From Burkholderiales bacterium (GTDB taxonomy: Bacteria > Pseudomonadota > Gammaproteobacteria > Burkholderiales > Burkholderiaceae_C), in the NCBI GenBank assembly GCA_016191525.1, contig JACPOK010000039.1, positions 62,001 to 126,000 on the forward strand: a stretch of DNA of 64,000 nt, read 5' to 3'. The position numbers and the translations under genes were made by a program. Numbering within the stretch: the stretch's first letter is position 1; the number at the start of each line of letters is the position of its first letter. The notes below the pieces were generated by a model. It was not told the DNA's origin. It searched no databases and was given only the letters and a program-made list of their open reading frames with translations. Of the stretch, positions 47,560 to 61,581 are shown in pieces.

Positions 47560-48054
47560 CTAGCGCGACTCAGCCGATTTGCCGGGGATCGCGGACGGGT
47601 TGGGGCGGTCGGCGCGCGGGCAGGGCGCGGCGGCGTCAAATACAGCCTGCACCTTCCCGATGTATTCAGCGGGGAAGCCCTCGGATTGCAGGCCGTCGGG
47701 GATGTGCTGCCAGTAGAAATTCGGCGGGCGCATGGGCTTGCCGGGCGTGGTCATGCGGTAGGTCCAGCAGTCATAGGTCTTGCCGTCGTCGCCGTGCACA
47801 GTGATGGCGAAGCGGTCGAAATCATCGTAGTCATCGGTCAGGCCGTCGTCCTCGAACACCAGGCCCAGGCATTTCTCGCCCCAGGCATCGGGCAGGCCGT
47901 TCAGGTGGCACCAGCCGCGGTCCTCGCGGCCGGCGGCGGCGTGGAATTGCAGCCGGTAGTTGGCGGCGTAGCCCTTGGTGATCTTTTTGCAGGCGGGCAT
48001 GTAGCGGCGAATCTCAGGGTCGTTCAGCCAAGTGCAGTAAGCGAAGTAATACAT
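47560..48054 (-). CDS. Gamma-glutamylcyclotransferase-like protein
   Basis: A 164-residue protein of the AIG2/GGCT fold: the N-terminal YYFAYCTWLNDPEIRRYMP is the YGSL-like entry, KITKGYAANYRLQFHAA and DRGWCHLNGLPDAWGEKCLG follow, and DCWTYRMTTPGKPMRPPNFYWQHI closes the fold. Members release 5-oxoproline from gamma-glutamyl amines or amino acids, which suits an operon importing a gamma-glutamylated or amino-acid-like substrate. It is the first gene of the operon, 25 bp after the repeated operator region. Confidence 0.8.
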   Translation of the reverse strand: MYYFAYCTWLNDPEIRRYMPACKKITKGYAANYRLQFHAAAGREDRGWCHLNGLPDAWGEKCLGLVFEDDGLTDDYDDFDRFAITVHGDDGKTYDCWTYRMTTPGKPMRPPNFYWQHIPDGLQSEGFPAEYIGKVQAVFDAAAPCPRADRPNPSAIPGKSAESR

Positions 48055-48079
48055 GGGTTGCAGGTCCTTTACGTGAGTT

Positions 48080-48118
48080 GATATACGTTAAGATATACGA
48101 AGAAATATATGTCGTCAA
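48080..48118 (-). promoter_or_regulatory. Promoter with three 12-bp-phased operator-like repeats
   Basis: On the minus strand, TTGACG (48113-48118) and TATCTT (48090-48095) are separated by 17 bp and make a good sigma-70 promoter for the nine-gene operon. Three repeats overlap it with a 12-bp period: GATATACG at 48080-48087 and 48092-48099 (identical), and AATATATG at 48104-48111 (6 of 8 match). This AT-rich patch stands out in GC-rich DNA. The GntR regulator encoded in the operon is the likely ligand. Confidence 0.7.
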
Positions 48119-48124
48119 TGCGCC

Positions 48125-48155
48125 AAAAAAAGCCCCGGCTGCGCTGCACCGGGGC
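48125..48155 (-). terminator. Intrinsic terminator of putA
   Basis: The stem GCCCCGG / CCGGGGC (48132-48138 and 48149-48155) with a 10-base loop is followed on the minus strand by seven T residues (48125-48131). It lies 8 bp past the putA stop and ends just before the next operon's promoter. Confidence 0.87.
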
Positions 48156-48163
48156 AGGGAGAT

Positions 48164-51115
48164 TTACGCAAGCAGTGCCACATTGCCTCCCGCCGCGGTG
48201 GTGTTGATGGTGAGTGTTTGCTCCGCGCAGAAGCGGTACAGGTAATGCGGCCCGCCCGCCTTGGGGCCGGTGCCCGACAGGCCTTCGCCGCCGAAGGGCT
48301 GGACGCCAACGACGGCGCCGATCATGTTGCGGTTGACGTAGACATTGCCAGTATGGGCGCGCGCCGCCAGGGCCTGGGCGCGGCTGTCGATTCGGGTCTG
48401 GATGCCCAGCGTGAGGCCGTAGCCCAGCGCGTTGACCTGGTCGATCACCGCCTGCGGGTCGCCCTTCCAGCGCACGATGTGCAGCACCGGGCCGAAGATT
48501 TCCTGCGTCACGTCGGCGATGCTGGCCACCTCGAAAGCCTGCGGCGCAATGAAGTGGCGGCCTACCGTGGATCCCGGCTCAAGGCCGGGATGACAGTCCT
48601 GGGCGGTGGCGCGCAACCTTTGCAGGTGCTGCCGGATTCCTTCATAAGCCTCGCCATCGATCACCGGCCCGACATCGGTCGCCAGCAGGGCCGGGTCGCC
48701 CACTACCAGTTCCTTCGCGGCGCCGACAATCATTTCGATCACGTGGTTGGCGATGCCCTCGTGCACGCACAACAGGCGCAGCGCCGAGCAGCGCTGGCCG
48801 GCCGAGCGGAAAGCGCTTTGCACCACGGCGTCGGCCACCTGCTCGGGCAGTGCGGTGGAATCGACCAGCATGGCGTTGATGCCGCCGGTCTCGGCGATCA
48901 GCGGGACGATCGGGCCCTCCTTGGCCGCCAGTGCACGGTTGATGATCTTCGCGACCTGGGTGGAGCCGGTGAAGACCACGCCCGCGACGCGCGGCGCAGC
49001 CACCAACGCCGCGCCCACGGTTTCTCCAGGGCCGTGCAGCAGTTGCAGTGCATCGACGGGCACGCCGGCTTCGTGCAGCAGCTTCACCGCTGCGAGCGCG
49101 ATGGCCGGTGTCTGCTCAGCGGGTTTGGCCAGCACCGTGTTGCCGGTGGCCAGCGCCGCTGCCACTTGCCCAGTAAAGATGGCCAGCGGGAAATTCCAGG
49201 GGCTGATGCAGACCCAGGGGCCACGGGCGGTGAGCCGCAATTCATTCGATTCTCCGGTGGGGCCGGGCAGGGCGACGGGCTGCATGATGCGTTCCGCTTC
49301 GCCCGCGTAGTAGCGCAGGAAATCCACCGCCTCGCGCACTTCGGAAACCGTGTCACCCCAGGTCTTGAACGCTTCCTTGACCAGCAGCGCGCACAGGCGC
49401 GGCATCTGCGCTTCCATCGCATCGGCGGCGCGGCGCAGGATGGCGGCGCGCTCCTGGACCGGCGTTGTGCTCCAGGCGCGGCCGGCCGCAACGGCGCGGT
49501 CCACCGCGGCCGGTGCCTGCGCCGCGTCGAACAGCGGAACATCGGGAACGGCCGTGTTTTTCAACGCCGCCAGCAGCGGCGCGCGCATGCTTTCCACGGC
49601 CAGGTCCAGGCCGGCGCTGTTGCGGCGCTGCGTGCCGTAGAGGTCCGGCGGCAGGGGCAGCGAAGGCTGGGGCGACAGGCGCAGCGGCGACACCAGCAGT
49701 TCGTCCATGCCCACCGATTCATCGGCCAGCTGGTGCACGAAAGAGGAGTTGGCGCCGTTCTCCAGCAGGCGGCGCACCAGGTAGGCCAGCAGGTCGCGGT
49801 GCTGGCCCACCGGCGCGTACACGCGGCAGCTGATCAGTGGGTTCTTCAGCACTTCGCGATAGATCCCTTCGCCCATGCCGTGCAGTCGCTGCAGTTCAAA
49901 TCGGGCGCCGCTCTTTGCGGCCATCTGCAGGATCGCCGCGATGGTGCCGGCGTTGTGCGTGGCGAACTGCGGGTAGATCACGTCGTTGGCGTCCAGCAGG
50001 GCGCGGGCGCAGCCCAGGTAGGACACATCGGTGTGGTGCTTGTGCGTGAACACCGGGTAGTGGGGCAGGCCCATCTCCTGCGCGCGCTTGATCTCCGCGT
50101 CCCAGTACGCGCCCTTGACCAGGCGGCACATGAAGCGCAGCTGGTACTTGCGGCCCAGCGCGGCCACATGGCCGATCAGTTCCAGCGCGCGGCCCTGGTA
50201 GGCCTGCAGCGCCAGGCCGAAGCCCTGCCAGCGCGGGTGCGCCTGCGCGACGCGTGCGGCCAGCACCTCGAACACATCCAGCGACAGCTCCAGCCGGTCC
50301 ACTTCCTCGGCGTCGATGGTGAGGTTGATGTTGGCGCGCGCCGCCCGTTCGCACAGGTCCCACACACGCGGCACCAACTCGAACAGCACGCGCTCGCGCT
50401 GCGCCTCTTCGTAGCGCGGGTGCAGCGCGCTCAGCTTGATGGAAATGCCATCGTTTTGCTCGACGGAGCGCGCCGGGGCTGCGTGGGCAGCTATCGAATC
50501 AATAGCATCCTGGTAGCTGGCGAGGTAGCGCAGCGCATCGGCATCGGTGCGTGCGCCTTCGCCCAGCATGTCGTAGGAGAAGCGGAGGTTTTCCTGCTTG
50601 CGGCGCGCGCCATCGGCCTCGCGCAGCGCCTCGGCTATGTCCTGCCCCAACACGAATTGCCGGCCCAGCAACTGCACGGCGCGCAGCGTCGCGGCCACAA
50701 CTGTCCTGGCGCCCAGCTTTGAGAGCAGGCTGGGCTGCTCCTCATGCGGCAGGAAATTCTTGGACAACGCGATCGCCGCGCTCGACAGGCGCGCCAGCGC
50801 GCTGTCGGCGTCGCCGTCAAAGTCGGCGCGGCCCAGCTGGTCGGCCGTGAGAGCGATGGCGGTCTCGGCATCGGGCACGCGCAGCAGCGCCTCGGCCAGC
50901 CGCATCAGCGCCAGCCCTTCGCTGCTGGCGATGGGGTATTCCTTCAGCAGGCTTTCCATTGCCCAGAAGGGTGGCGGGTTCCTGCGCACGGCCTGCACCC
51001 AGGGTTGGGCCATCCGCGCGGCCGCCGCCCAGTCCAGCGCGCTGCCCAGGGAGGCCAGGCGATGGGCGACGACCTCGGGCTCGGGCCGGTAGGGAAAAGG
51101 CAGGTGCTGCGTCAT
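48164..51115 (-). CDS. putA: Bifunctional proline dehydrogenase / P5C dehydrogenase
   Basis: A 983-residue enzyme that oxidises proline to glutamate in two steps, with channelled P5C. The N-terminal PRODH barrel (about 70-470) has RFMCRLVKGAYWDAEIKRAQ and VRRLLENGANSSFVHQLAD. The C-terminal ALDH domain (about 530-960) has PWNFPLAIFTGQ, FTGSTQVAKI, the catalytic Glu in LIAETGGINAML and the catalytic Cys in SAGQRCSALRLL. It lacks the N-terminal ribbon-helix-helix of E. coli PutA, so regulation is left to the divergent Lrp-type gene. A REP-like hairpin (48567-48597) and a dispersed-repeat copy (50477-50510) are inserted in frame. The ATG at 51115 fits the family. Confidence 0.94.
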   Translation of the reverse strand: MTQHLPFPYRPEPEVVAHRLASLGSALDWAAAARMAQPWVQAVRRNPPPFWAMESLLKEYPIASSEGLALMRLAEALLRVPDAETAIALTADQLGRADFDGDADSALARLSSAAIALSKNFLPHEEQPSLLSKLGARTVVAATLRAVQLLGRQFVLGQDIAEALREADGARRKQENLRFSYDMLGEGARTDADALRYLASYQDAIDSIAAHAAPARSVEQNDGISIKLSALHPRYEEAQRERVLFELVPRVWDLCERAARANINLTIDAEEVDRLELSLDVFEVLAARVAQAHPRWQGFGLALQAYQGRALELIGHVAALGRKYQLRFMCRLVKGAYWDAEIKRAQEMGLPHYPVFTHKHHTDVSYLGCARALLDANDVIYPQFATHNAGTIAAILQMAAKSGARFELQRLHGMGEGIYREVLKNPLISCRVYAPVGQHRDLLAYLVRRLLENGANSSFVHQLADESVGMDELLVSPLRLSPQPSLPLPPDLYGTQRRNSAGLDLAVESMRAPLLAALKNTAVPDVPLFDAAQAPAAVDRAVAAGRAWSTTPVQERAAILRRAADAMEAQMPRLCALLVKEAFKTWGDTVSEVREAVDFLRYYAGEAERIMQPVALPGPTGESNELRLTARGPWVCISPWNFPLAIFTGQVAAALATGNTVLAKPAEQTPAIALAAVKLLHEAGVPVDALQLLHGPGETVGAALVAAPRVAGVVFTGSTQVAKIINRALAAKEGPIVPLIAETGGINAMLVDSTALPEQVADAVVQSAFRSAGQRCSALRLLCVHEGIANHVIEMIVGAAKELVVGDPALLATDVGPVIDGEAYEGIRQHLQRLRATAQDCHPGLEPGSTVGRHFIAPQAFEVASIADVTQEIFGPVLHIVRWKGDPQAVIDQVNALGYGLTLGIQTRIDSRAQALAARAHTGNVYVNRNMIGAVVGVQPFGGEGLSGTGPKAGGPHYLYRFCAEQTLTINTTAAGGNVALLA
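48567..48597. repeat. REP-like hairpin within putA
   Basis: GTGGATCCCGGCTC-AAGGCCGGGATGACA: stem ATCCCGGC / GCCGGGAT, the same architecture as the right hairpin of the doublet at 2459-2543 (ending GGGATGAC). On the minus strand it adds the residues CHPGLEPGST in frame, between ALDH segments LRATAQD and VGRHFIAPQ, a loop in normal PutA proteins. Confidence 0.75.
50477..50510. repeat. Dispersed repeat, copy D (partial, within putA)
   Basis: GGCTGCGTGGGCAGCTATCG, then AATCAATAGCATCC. The central GCGTGGGCAGCTAT is identical to copy B. It is translated in frame as residues around DAIDSIAAHAAPA in the PRODH region, just before the barrel strand containing SVEQNDGISIKLSALHPRY. Confidence 0.55.
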
Positions 51116-51144
51116 GCCGATGATGGTGCCTTGATGCGCAGTGA

Positions 51145-51171
51145 GTTTCACGCTAAATTTCAGCTTGAAAC
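51145..51171. promoter_or_regulatory. Lrp-like operator between putA and its regulator
   Basis: GTTTCA (51145-51150) and TGAAAC (51166-51171) form a 6-bp dyad with AAATTT (51155-51160) at its centre, the AT-centred 15-base-spaced layout typical of Lrp/AsnC binding sites. It occupies the 73-bp gap between the divergent starts of putA (51115) and the regulator (51189), which would let one site control both. Confidence 0.65.
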
Positions 51172-51188
51172 CGAATAATCCACTATCA

Positions 51189-51671
51189 ATGACTGAAGCA
51201 CTGGCTGAGATTGACCGCATCGATCTGAAAATCCTGAATGTCCTGCAGCAGGATGGGCGCATCTCCAACCTCAAGCTGGCGGAGGCGGTGGCGCTGTCTC
51301 CCACTGCGGTGCTAGCCCGGGTGCAGCGCCTCACCCGCGACGGCTACATCCTGGGCTACGAGGCGCGGCTGAACCCCATCAAGCTGGGCGCGGGGATGAT
51401 GGTGTTCGTCGAGGTGCTGCTGGACCGCACGACCGCCAACGTGTTCGAGGCCTTCAAGGCCGCGGTGCAAGTGCACGGCGAGATCATGGAATGCCACATG
51501 GTGGCGGGCGGCTTCGACTACCTGCTCAAGACCCGCATGGCCGACATGCAGGCTTATCGCGAATTCGCCGGCACGGTGCTGTGGCAGCTGCCCGGCGTGC
51601 GCGAGACGCGCACCTATGCGGTGATGGAGGAAGTCAAGAGCACGACACGGCTGGCCTCGGTGGGAGGTTGA
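51189..51671 (+). CDS. Lrp/AsnC-family transcriptional regulator (probable PutR)
   Basis: A 160-residue regulator: N-terminal HTH (IDRIDLKILNVLQQDGRISN, LAEAVALSPTAVLARVQRL) and C-terminal RAM/AsnC domain (GAGMMVFVEVLLDR, GEIMECHMVAGGFDYLLKTR, PGVRETRTYAVMEEVK). Lrp-type proteins of this kind activate putA in response to proline in several proteobacteria. The divergent arrangement with putA and the AT-centred dyad between them support that role here. The ATG at 51189 was chosen because an upstream ATG at 51141 would run through the operator. Confidence 0.91.
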   Translation: MTEALAEIDRIDLKILNVLQQDGRISNLKLAEAVALSPTAVLARVQRLTRDGYILGYEARLNPIKLGAGMMVFVEVLLDRTTANVFEAFKAAVQVHGEIMECHMVAGGFDYLLKTRMADMQAYREFAGTVLWQLPGVRETRTYAVMEEVKSTTRLASVGG

Positions 51672-51682
51672 AAAAAGGGCTG

Positions 51683-51715
51683 AAAAAAAGGCCGTGTGCC
51701 TCGCCGCACACGGCC
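51683..51715 (-). terminator. Intrinsic terminator of the glpSTPQUV operon
   Basis: A perfect 10-bp stem, GGCCGTGTGC / GCACACGGCC (51690-51699 and 51706-51715) with a 6-base loop, is followed on the minus strand by seven T residues (51683-51689). It lies about 35 bp past the glpV stop. Confidence 0.92.
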
Positions 51716-51750
51716 AACCCACCCCAGAGGGATTCAGCGCAATTGCGCGG

Positions 51751-53481
<1,731 letters not shown>

Positions 53482-53574
53482 TTGGTATCTCCTCGTGCAA
53501 ATGCTCCCCCAGCTGGCAGTGAGGACACCACGGCCCCGGGGGAACATCCGGGCCGGATCCTGGAAAAACGGGAC

Positions 53575-53883
53575 TCAGGCGCGGCGCATGATCAGCGCCA
53601 ACGCGGCCATGGACAGCGCGAGGCTGATCCAGACGCTGGGCTCCTGCTCCAGCGAGAACCACTGGGCCATGCGGCCCGCCAGGCCGACAAAGGCCAGGTT
53701 GATGTAGCCCGCGGCCAGCAGCCCGATGAACAGGCGGTCGCCGCGGGTCGTGGCGATCGGCAGGAACCCCTTGCGCAGGACCGTGGGCGACTTGATCTCC
53801 CACAGCGTCATGCCCGCGAGCATCAGGCCGATGCAGGAAAAGAAAACCGCCACCGGCGTTGTCCAGGCCATCCACTCGAACAC
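53575..53883 (-). CDS. glpU: DUF2160 membrane protein of the glycerol transporter
   Basis: A 102-residue membrane protein with three predicted helices: WMAWTTPVAVFFSCIGLMLAG (about 4-25), LFIGLLAAGYINLAFVGLAG (50-70) and VWISLALSMAALALIMRR (80-100). It matches the DUF2160 family, found in glycerol ABC transporter operons as GlpU; its role in transport is not established. It starts at GTG 53883, 2 bp after the stop of the permease gene. Confidence 0.85.
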   Translation of the reverse strand: MFEWMAWTTPVAVFFSCIGLMLAGMTLWEIKSPTVLRKGFLPIATTRGDRLFIGLLAAGYINLAFVGLAGRMAQWFSLEQEPSVWISLALSMAALALIMRRA

Positions 53884-53885
53884 GG

Positions 53886-54690
53886 TCAGACCCTCCCCAT
53901 GGCAAAGCCCTTGGCGATGTAATGCCGCACAAACCAGATCACCAGCGCGCCGGGCAGGATGGTGAGCACGCCGGCCGCCGCCAGCGTGGCCCAGTCCATG
54001 CCCGAAGCCGACACGGTGCGCGTCATCGTCGCCACGATGGGCTTGGCGTTCACGCTGGTGAGCGTGCGGGCCAGCAGCAGCTCGACCCAGCTGAACATGA
54101 AGCAGAAGAAGGCCGTGACGCCCACGCCCGCCTTGATCAGCGGCAGGAACACCGTGACGAAGAAGCGCGGGAACGAGTAGCCGTCGATGTACGCCGTCTC
54201 GTCGATCTCGCGCGGGATGCCGCTCATGAAGCCTTCCAGGATCCATACCGCCAGCGGCACGTTGAACAGCAGGTGCGCCAGCGCCACGGCGATGTGCGTG
54301 TCCATCAGCCCCACGGTGGTGTACAGCTGGAAGAAGGGCAGCAGGAACACCGCCGGCGGCGTCATGCGGTTTGTGAGCAGCCAGAAGAACACGTGCTTGT
54401 CGCCCAGGAAGCTGTAGCGCGAGAAGGCGTAGGCGGCCGGCAGGGCCACGGTGATCGAGATCACCGTGTTGATCGCCACGTAGATCAGGCTGTTGATGTA
54501 GCCGGAGTACCAGGACGCGTCGGTGAAGATGGTGCGGTAGTTGCCCCAGGTGAAGTGCTGCGGCAACAGTGAGAAGCTGGAGAGGATTTCCTCGTTGGTC
54601 TTGAAGCTCATGTTGACCATCCAGTAGATGGGCAGCAGGGCGAACACCAGGTAGGCCGCAAGGAACAGCGTGCGGGCGCGGAAACGCGGT

Positions 54691-54698
<8 letters not shown>
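53886..54698 (-). CDS. glpQ: Glycerol ABC transporter, permease 2
   Basis: A 270-residue MalG-like inner-membrane permease with about six helices: LFLAAYLVFALLPIYWMV (TM1), the periplasmic SFKTNEEILSSFSLLPQHFTW, and the EAA motif EIDETAYIDGYSFPRFFVTVFLPLIKAG that docks on the ATPase. It is one of the pair of different permeases expected in a carbohydrate/polyol importer. The ATG at 54698 overlaps the end of the upstream permease gene by 8 bp. Confidence 0.9.
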
Positions 54699-56657
<1,959 letters not shown>

Positions 56658-56658
56658 C

Positions 56659-57729
<1,071 letters not shown>

Positions 57730-57963
57730 TTCAAACCCGATTCGCGCATAAACGCGCTGATCCGAATGGCGAAAAATGTCGATTTGTTGACGTTTAAAGA
57801 ATTCTGCACTGCAAAACTACGCTAAATGTATCTATTTGTGTTTCGGGTTCTTTCTATTGTTCTTCCTTTGGACGCGTTTTTAATACGCGTTTTCCCTTGA
57901 TTTGTTCCTTATGTTTCGCTTTACAGTCGCCTAAAGCATTGCTCGATAACAAGAAATCTGGTT
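57730..57963. promoter_or_regulatory. glpS / glpR divergent control region
   Basis: 234 bp, AT-rich compared with its surroundings. TGTTTCG occurs at 57839-57845 and 57912-57918, with related TGTTC sites at 57858-57862 and 57903-57907, resembling the TTTCG-containing sites bound by DeoR/GlpR regulators. ACGCGT repeats at 57872-57877 and 57885-57890 flank TTTTAAT. These are candidate GlpR operators and promoters; no single site is certain. Confidence 0.5.
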
Positions 57964-58731
57964 GTGAATTCAAATCCTCGGCAGATCAAACTGCTGGACG
58001 TCGTTCGGATGAGGGGCTCGGTCACGGTCGAGGAACTGGCCGAAACGCTGGGCGTGACCCTTCAGACCGTGCGCCGCGACGTGCAGCGCCTATCCGAAGC
58101 CAGCCTGCTGACGCGCTTTCATGGCGGCGTGCGCGTTCCCAGCTCGACGGTGGAAAACATCGCGCACCAGCAGCGTGAAAGCCTGCACGCCATGGGCAAG
58201 GCCGCGATCGCCCGTGAAGTGGCGGCGCAGGTGCCCAACGATTGCTCGCTGATCATCAACATCGGCACGACCACCGAGGCCATCGCCCGGGCGCTGCTCA
58301 GCCACACCGGCCTGCGCGTCATCACCAATAACCTGAACGTCGCGGCCATCATGAGCAGCAACCCGCAGTGCGAGGTGATCGTCGCCGGCGGCGTGGTGCG
58401 CACCCGCGACCGCGGCATCATCGGCGAGCCGGCGGTGGATTTCATCCGCCAGTTCAAGGTGGACATCGCCCTGATCGGCATCTCCGGCATCGAGGCCGAC
58501 GGCTCGCTGCGGGACTTCGACTACCGCGAGGTGAAGGTGGCCCAGACCATCATCGAGCACTCGCGCGAGGTCTGGCTGGCGGCCGACAGCAGCAAATTCA
58601 ACCGCCCGGCGATGGTGGAGCTGGCCACGCTGTCGCAGGTGGACCGCCTGTTCACCGACAAGGCGCCGCCGGAACCGTTCCCGGCGCTGCTGGCTGAGGC
58701 CAGCGTGACATGCACCGTGGCGGGCGGTTAA
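57964..58731 (+). CDS. glpR: DeoR-family glycerol operon repressor
   Basis: A 255-residue repressor. The N-terminal DeoR-type HTH ([38 protein letters not shown]) is followed by a sugar-isomerase-like effector domain ([56 protein letters not shown]). It should respond to glycerol-3-phosphate. It starts at GTG 57964, and the gene sits between the transporter operon and glpK, exactly where a shared repressor would. Confidence 0.9.
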   Translation: MNSNPRQIKLLDVVRMRGSVTVEELAETLGVTLQTVRRDVQRLSEASLLTRFHGGVRVPSSTVENIAHQQRESLHAMGKAAIAREVAAQVPNDCSLIINIGTTTEAIARALLSHTGLRVITNNLNVAAIMSSNPQCEVIVAGGVVRTRDRGIIGEPAVDFIRQFKVDIALIGISGIEADGSLRDFDYREVKVAQTIIEHSREVWLAADSSKFNRPAMVELATLSQVDRLFTDKAPPEPFPALLAEASVTCTVAGG

Positions 58732-58760
58732 ATTCGGCCGGTTGCGCCAAAGGTTTCCAG

Positions 58761-60254
<1,494 letters not shown>

Positions 60255-60297
60255 CGCGACAATGCGGGTTTTGACCACCCAGCCAGGAGAAACGCCC

Positions 60298-60852
60298 ATG
60301 AAACCGCAATTCCTTTTTGCTGCCGCGGCGCTCGCCACCGCCGCCTGTGGTGCCGGTGCCCAGAGCCTCAAGCCCGGGCTGTGGGAAATGACCAACAAGA
60401 TGCAGAGCAGCAACCCGCAGATGGACCAGCAGATGGCCATGGCGCAGCAGCAGATGGCCAACATGCCGCCCGAGCAGCGCAAGATGGTGGAGGAAATGAT
60501 GGCCAAGCAGGGCATGAAGCTGGGCGCGGGCGGCCCCGGCGGCATGAGCATGAAGATCTGCATGACGCGCGAGATGGCCGAGCGCAACGAGATCCCGTCG
60601 CAGCGCGGCGACTGCAAGACCACCATGCTGCCGCGCTCGGGCAACACGATGAAGATGACTTTCGCCTGCGCCAACCCGCCTTCCTCGGGCGAGGGCGAGT
60701 ACACCTTCTCGGGCTCCGACGCCTACAGCATGAAGATGACGGTCAACACGCAGGTGCAGGGCAAGCCCGAGAAGATGAACATGTCCGGCTCCGGCAAGTG
60801 GCTGGGCGCCGACTGCGGCGACATCAAGCCGCCGGCGCTGCCGAAGAAGTAG
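60298..60852 (+). CDS. DUF3617 periplasmic protein
   Basis: A 184-residue secreted protein with a signal peptide (residues 1-21, AACGAGAQS) and the DUF3617 opening SLKPGLWEMTNKMQ. The middle is unusually rich in Met and Gln (MDQQMAMAQQQMANMPPEQRKM, a predicted helix), followed by KICMTREMAE, CKTTMLPRSGNTMKMTFAC and a beta-rich end with CGDIKPPALPKK. Function is unknown. AGGAGA precedes the ATG. The last 29 bp overlap the end of the convergent yggS gene. Confidence 0.85.
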   Translation: MKPQFLFAAAALATAACGAGAQSLKPGLWEMTNKMQSSNPQMDQQMAMAQQQMANMPPEQRKMVEEMMAKQGMKLGAGGPGGMSMKICMTREMAERNEIPSQRGDCKTTMLPRSGNTMKMTFACANPPSSGEGEYTFSGSDAYSMKMTVNTQVQGKPEKMNMSGSGKWLGADCGDIKPPALPKK

Positions 60853-61531
60853 CCCTTCCGCCGAAAATCGCGGTTCCCACGCGCACCATCGTGCTGCCCG
60901 CGTGGATCGCGGCCTCCAGGTCGGCGGTCATGCCCATGGACAGGGTGTCCAGCGCCACACCGGCCCCATTGATTTCGTCAAAAAGTGCCCGCGCCCGCAT
61001 GTGCAGGGCCTTTTGCGCTACAAAATCAGGAGCGGGCTCGGGCAGGGTCATCAGCCCGCGCAGCCGCAGGTTCGGCAAGCCCGCGATCTCGCGCGCCAGC
61101 GCCAGGGCTTCGGCCGGCGCCACGCCCGCCTTGGTGGCGCCGCCATCCACGTTGACCTGGATGCACACCTGCAGCGGGGGCAGGCCCTCGGGCCGCTGCT
61201 GCGACAGGCGCTGCGCCGTCTTCAGCCGGTCCACCGCGTGGGCCCAGTCGAAATGGGCCGCGACCAGGCGGGTCTTGTTGCTCTGGATCGGGCCTATGCA
61301 ATGCCACTGCAGGTCCAGGCCGGCAAGCAGGGCGATCTTCTCCACGCCTTCCTGGATGTAGTTCTCGCCGAACGCAGCCTGGCCCGCCTCATGCGCCTCG
61401 CGCACCGCGTCGGGGCCGAAGGTCTTGGACACCGCCAGCAGCGTGACTTCGTTCACGTCGCGGCCGGCTGCCCGGCAGGCCGCGGCGATACGCTGGTGAA
61501 CACTCTGGAGGTTGTTACGAATCGTGGTCAT
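60824..61531 (-). CDS. Pyridoxal-phosphate homeostasis protein (YggS/PLPBP family)
   Basis: A 235-residue PLP-binding protein with the alanine-racemase-like barrel fold. Lys36 in LLAVSKTFG should bind PLP; GENYIQEGVEKI, WHCIGPIQSNKTRLVAAHFD, VCIQVNVDGGATKAGV and LSMGMTADLEAAIHAGSTMVRVG are the conserved blocks. It buffers PLP and affects amino-acid metabolism rather than catalysing a reaction. In many proteobacteria it lies beside pilT, as here (divergent, 50 bp). Confidence 0.93.
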   Translation of the reverse strand: MTTIRNNLQSVHQRIAAACRAAGRDVNEVTLLAVSKTFGPDAVREAHEAGQAAFGENYIQEGVEKIALLAGLDLQWHCIGPIQSNKTRLVAAHFDWAHAVDRLKTAQRLSQQRPEGLPPLQVCIQVNVDGGATKAGVAPAEALALAREIAGLPNLRLRGLMTLPEPAPDFVAQKALHMRARALFDEINGAGVALDTLSMGMTADLEAAIHAGSTMVRVGTAIFGGRATSSAAPAA

Positions 61532-61581
61532 AATTAACCGGCGTACCCAAGGCCAACGCCAACGAACAAAACGAGGGATCC

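Noticed and set aside
48218..50722. An 834-codon plus-strand frame opposite putA
   Set aside because: It is a shadow of PutA, whose catalytic motifs are complete on the minus strand.
60960..61045. Possible further copy of the dispersed repeat in yggS (GCGCTACAAAATCAGGAGCGG)
   Set aside because: It resembles one end of the element only weakly and encodes normal YggS sequence; not distinguishable from chance.
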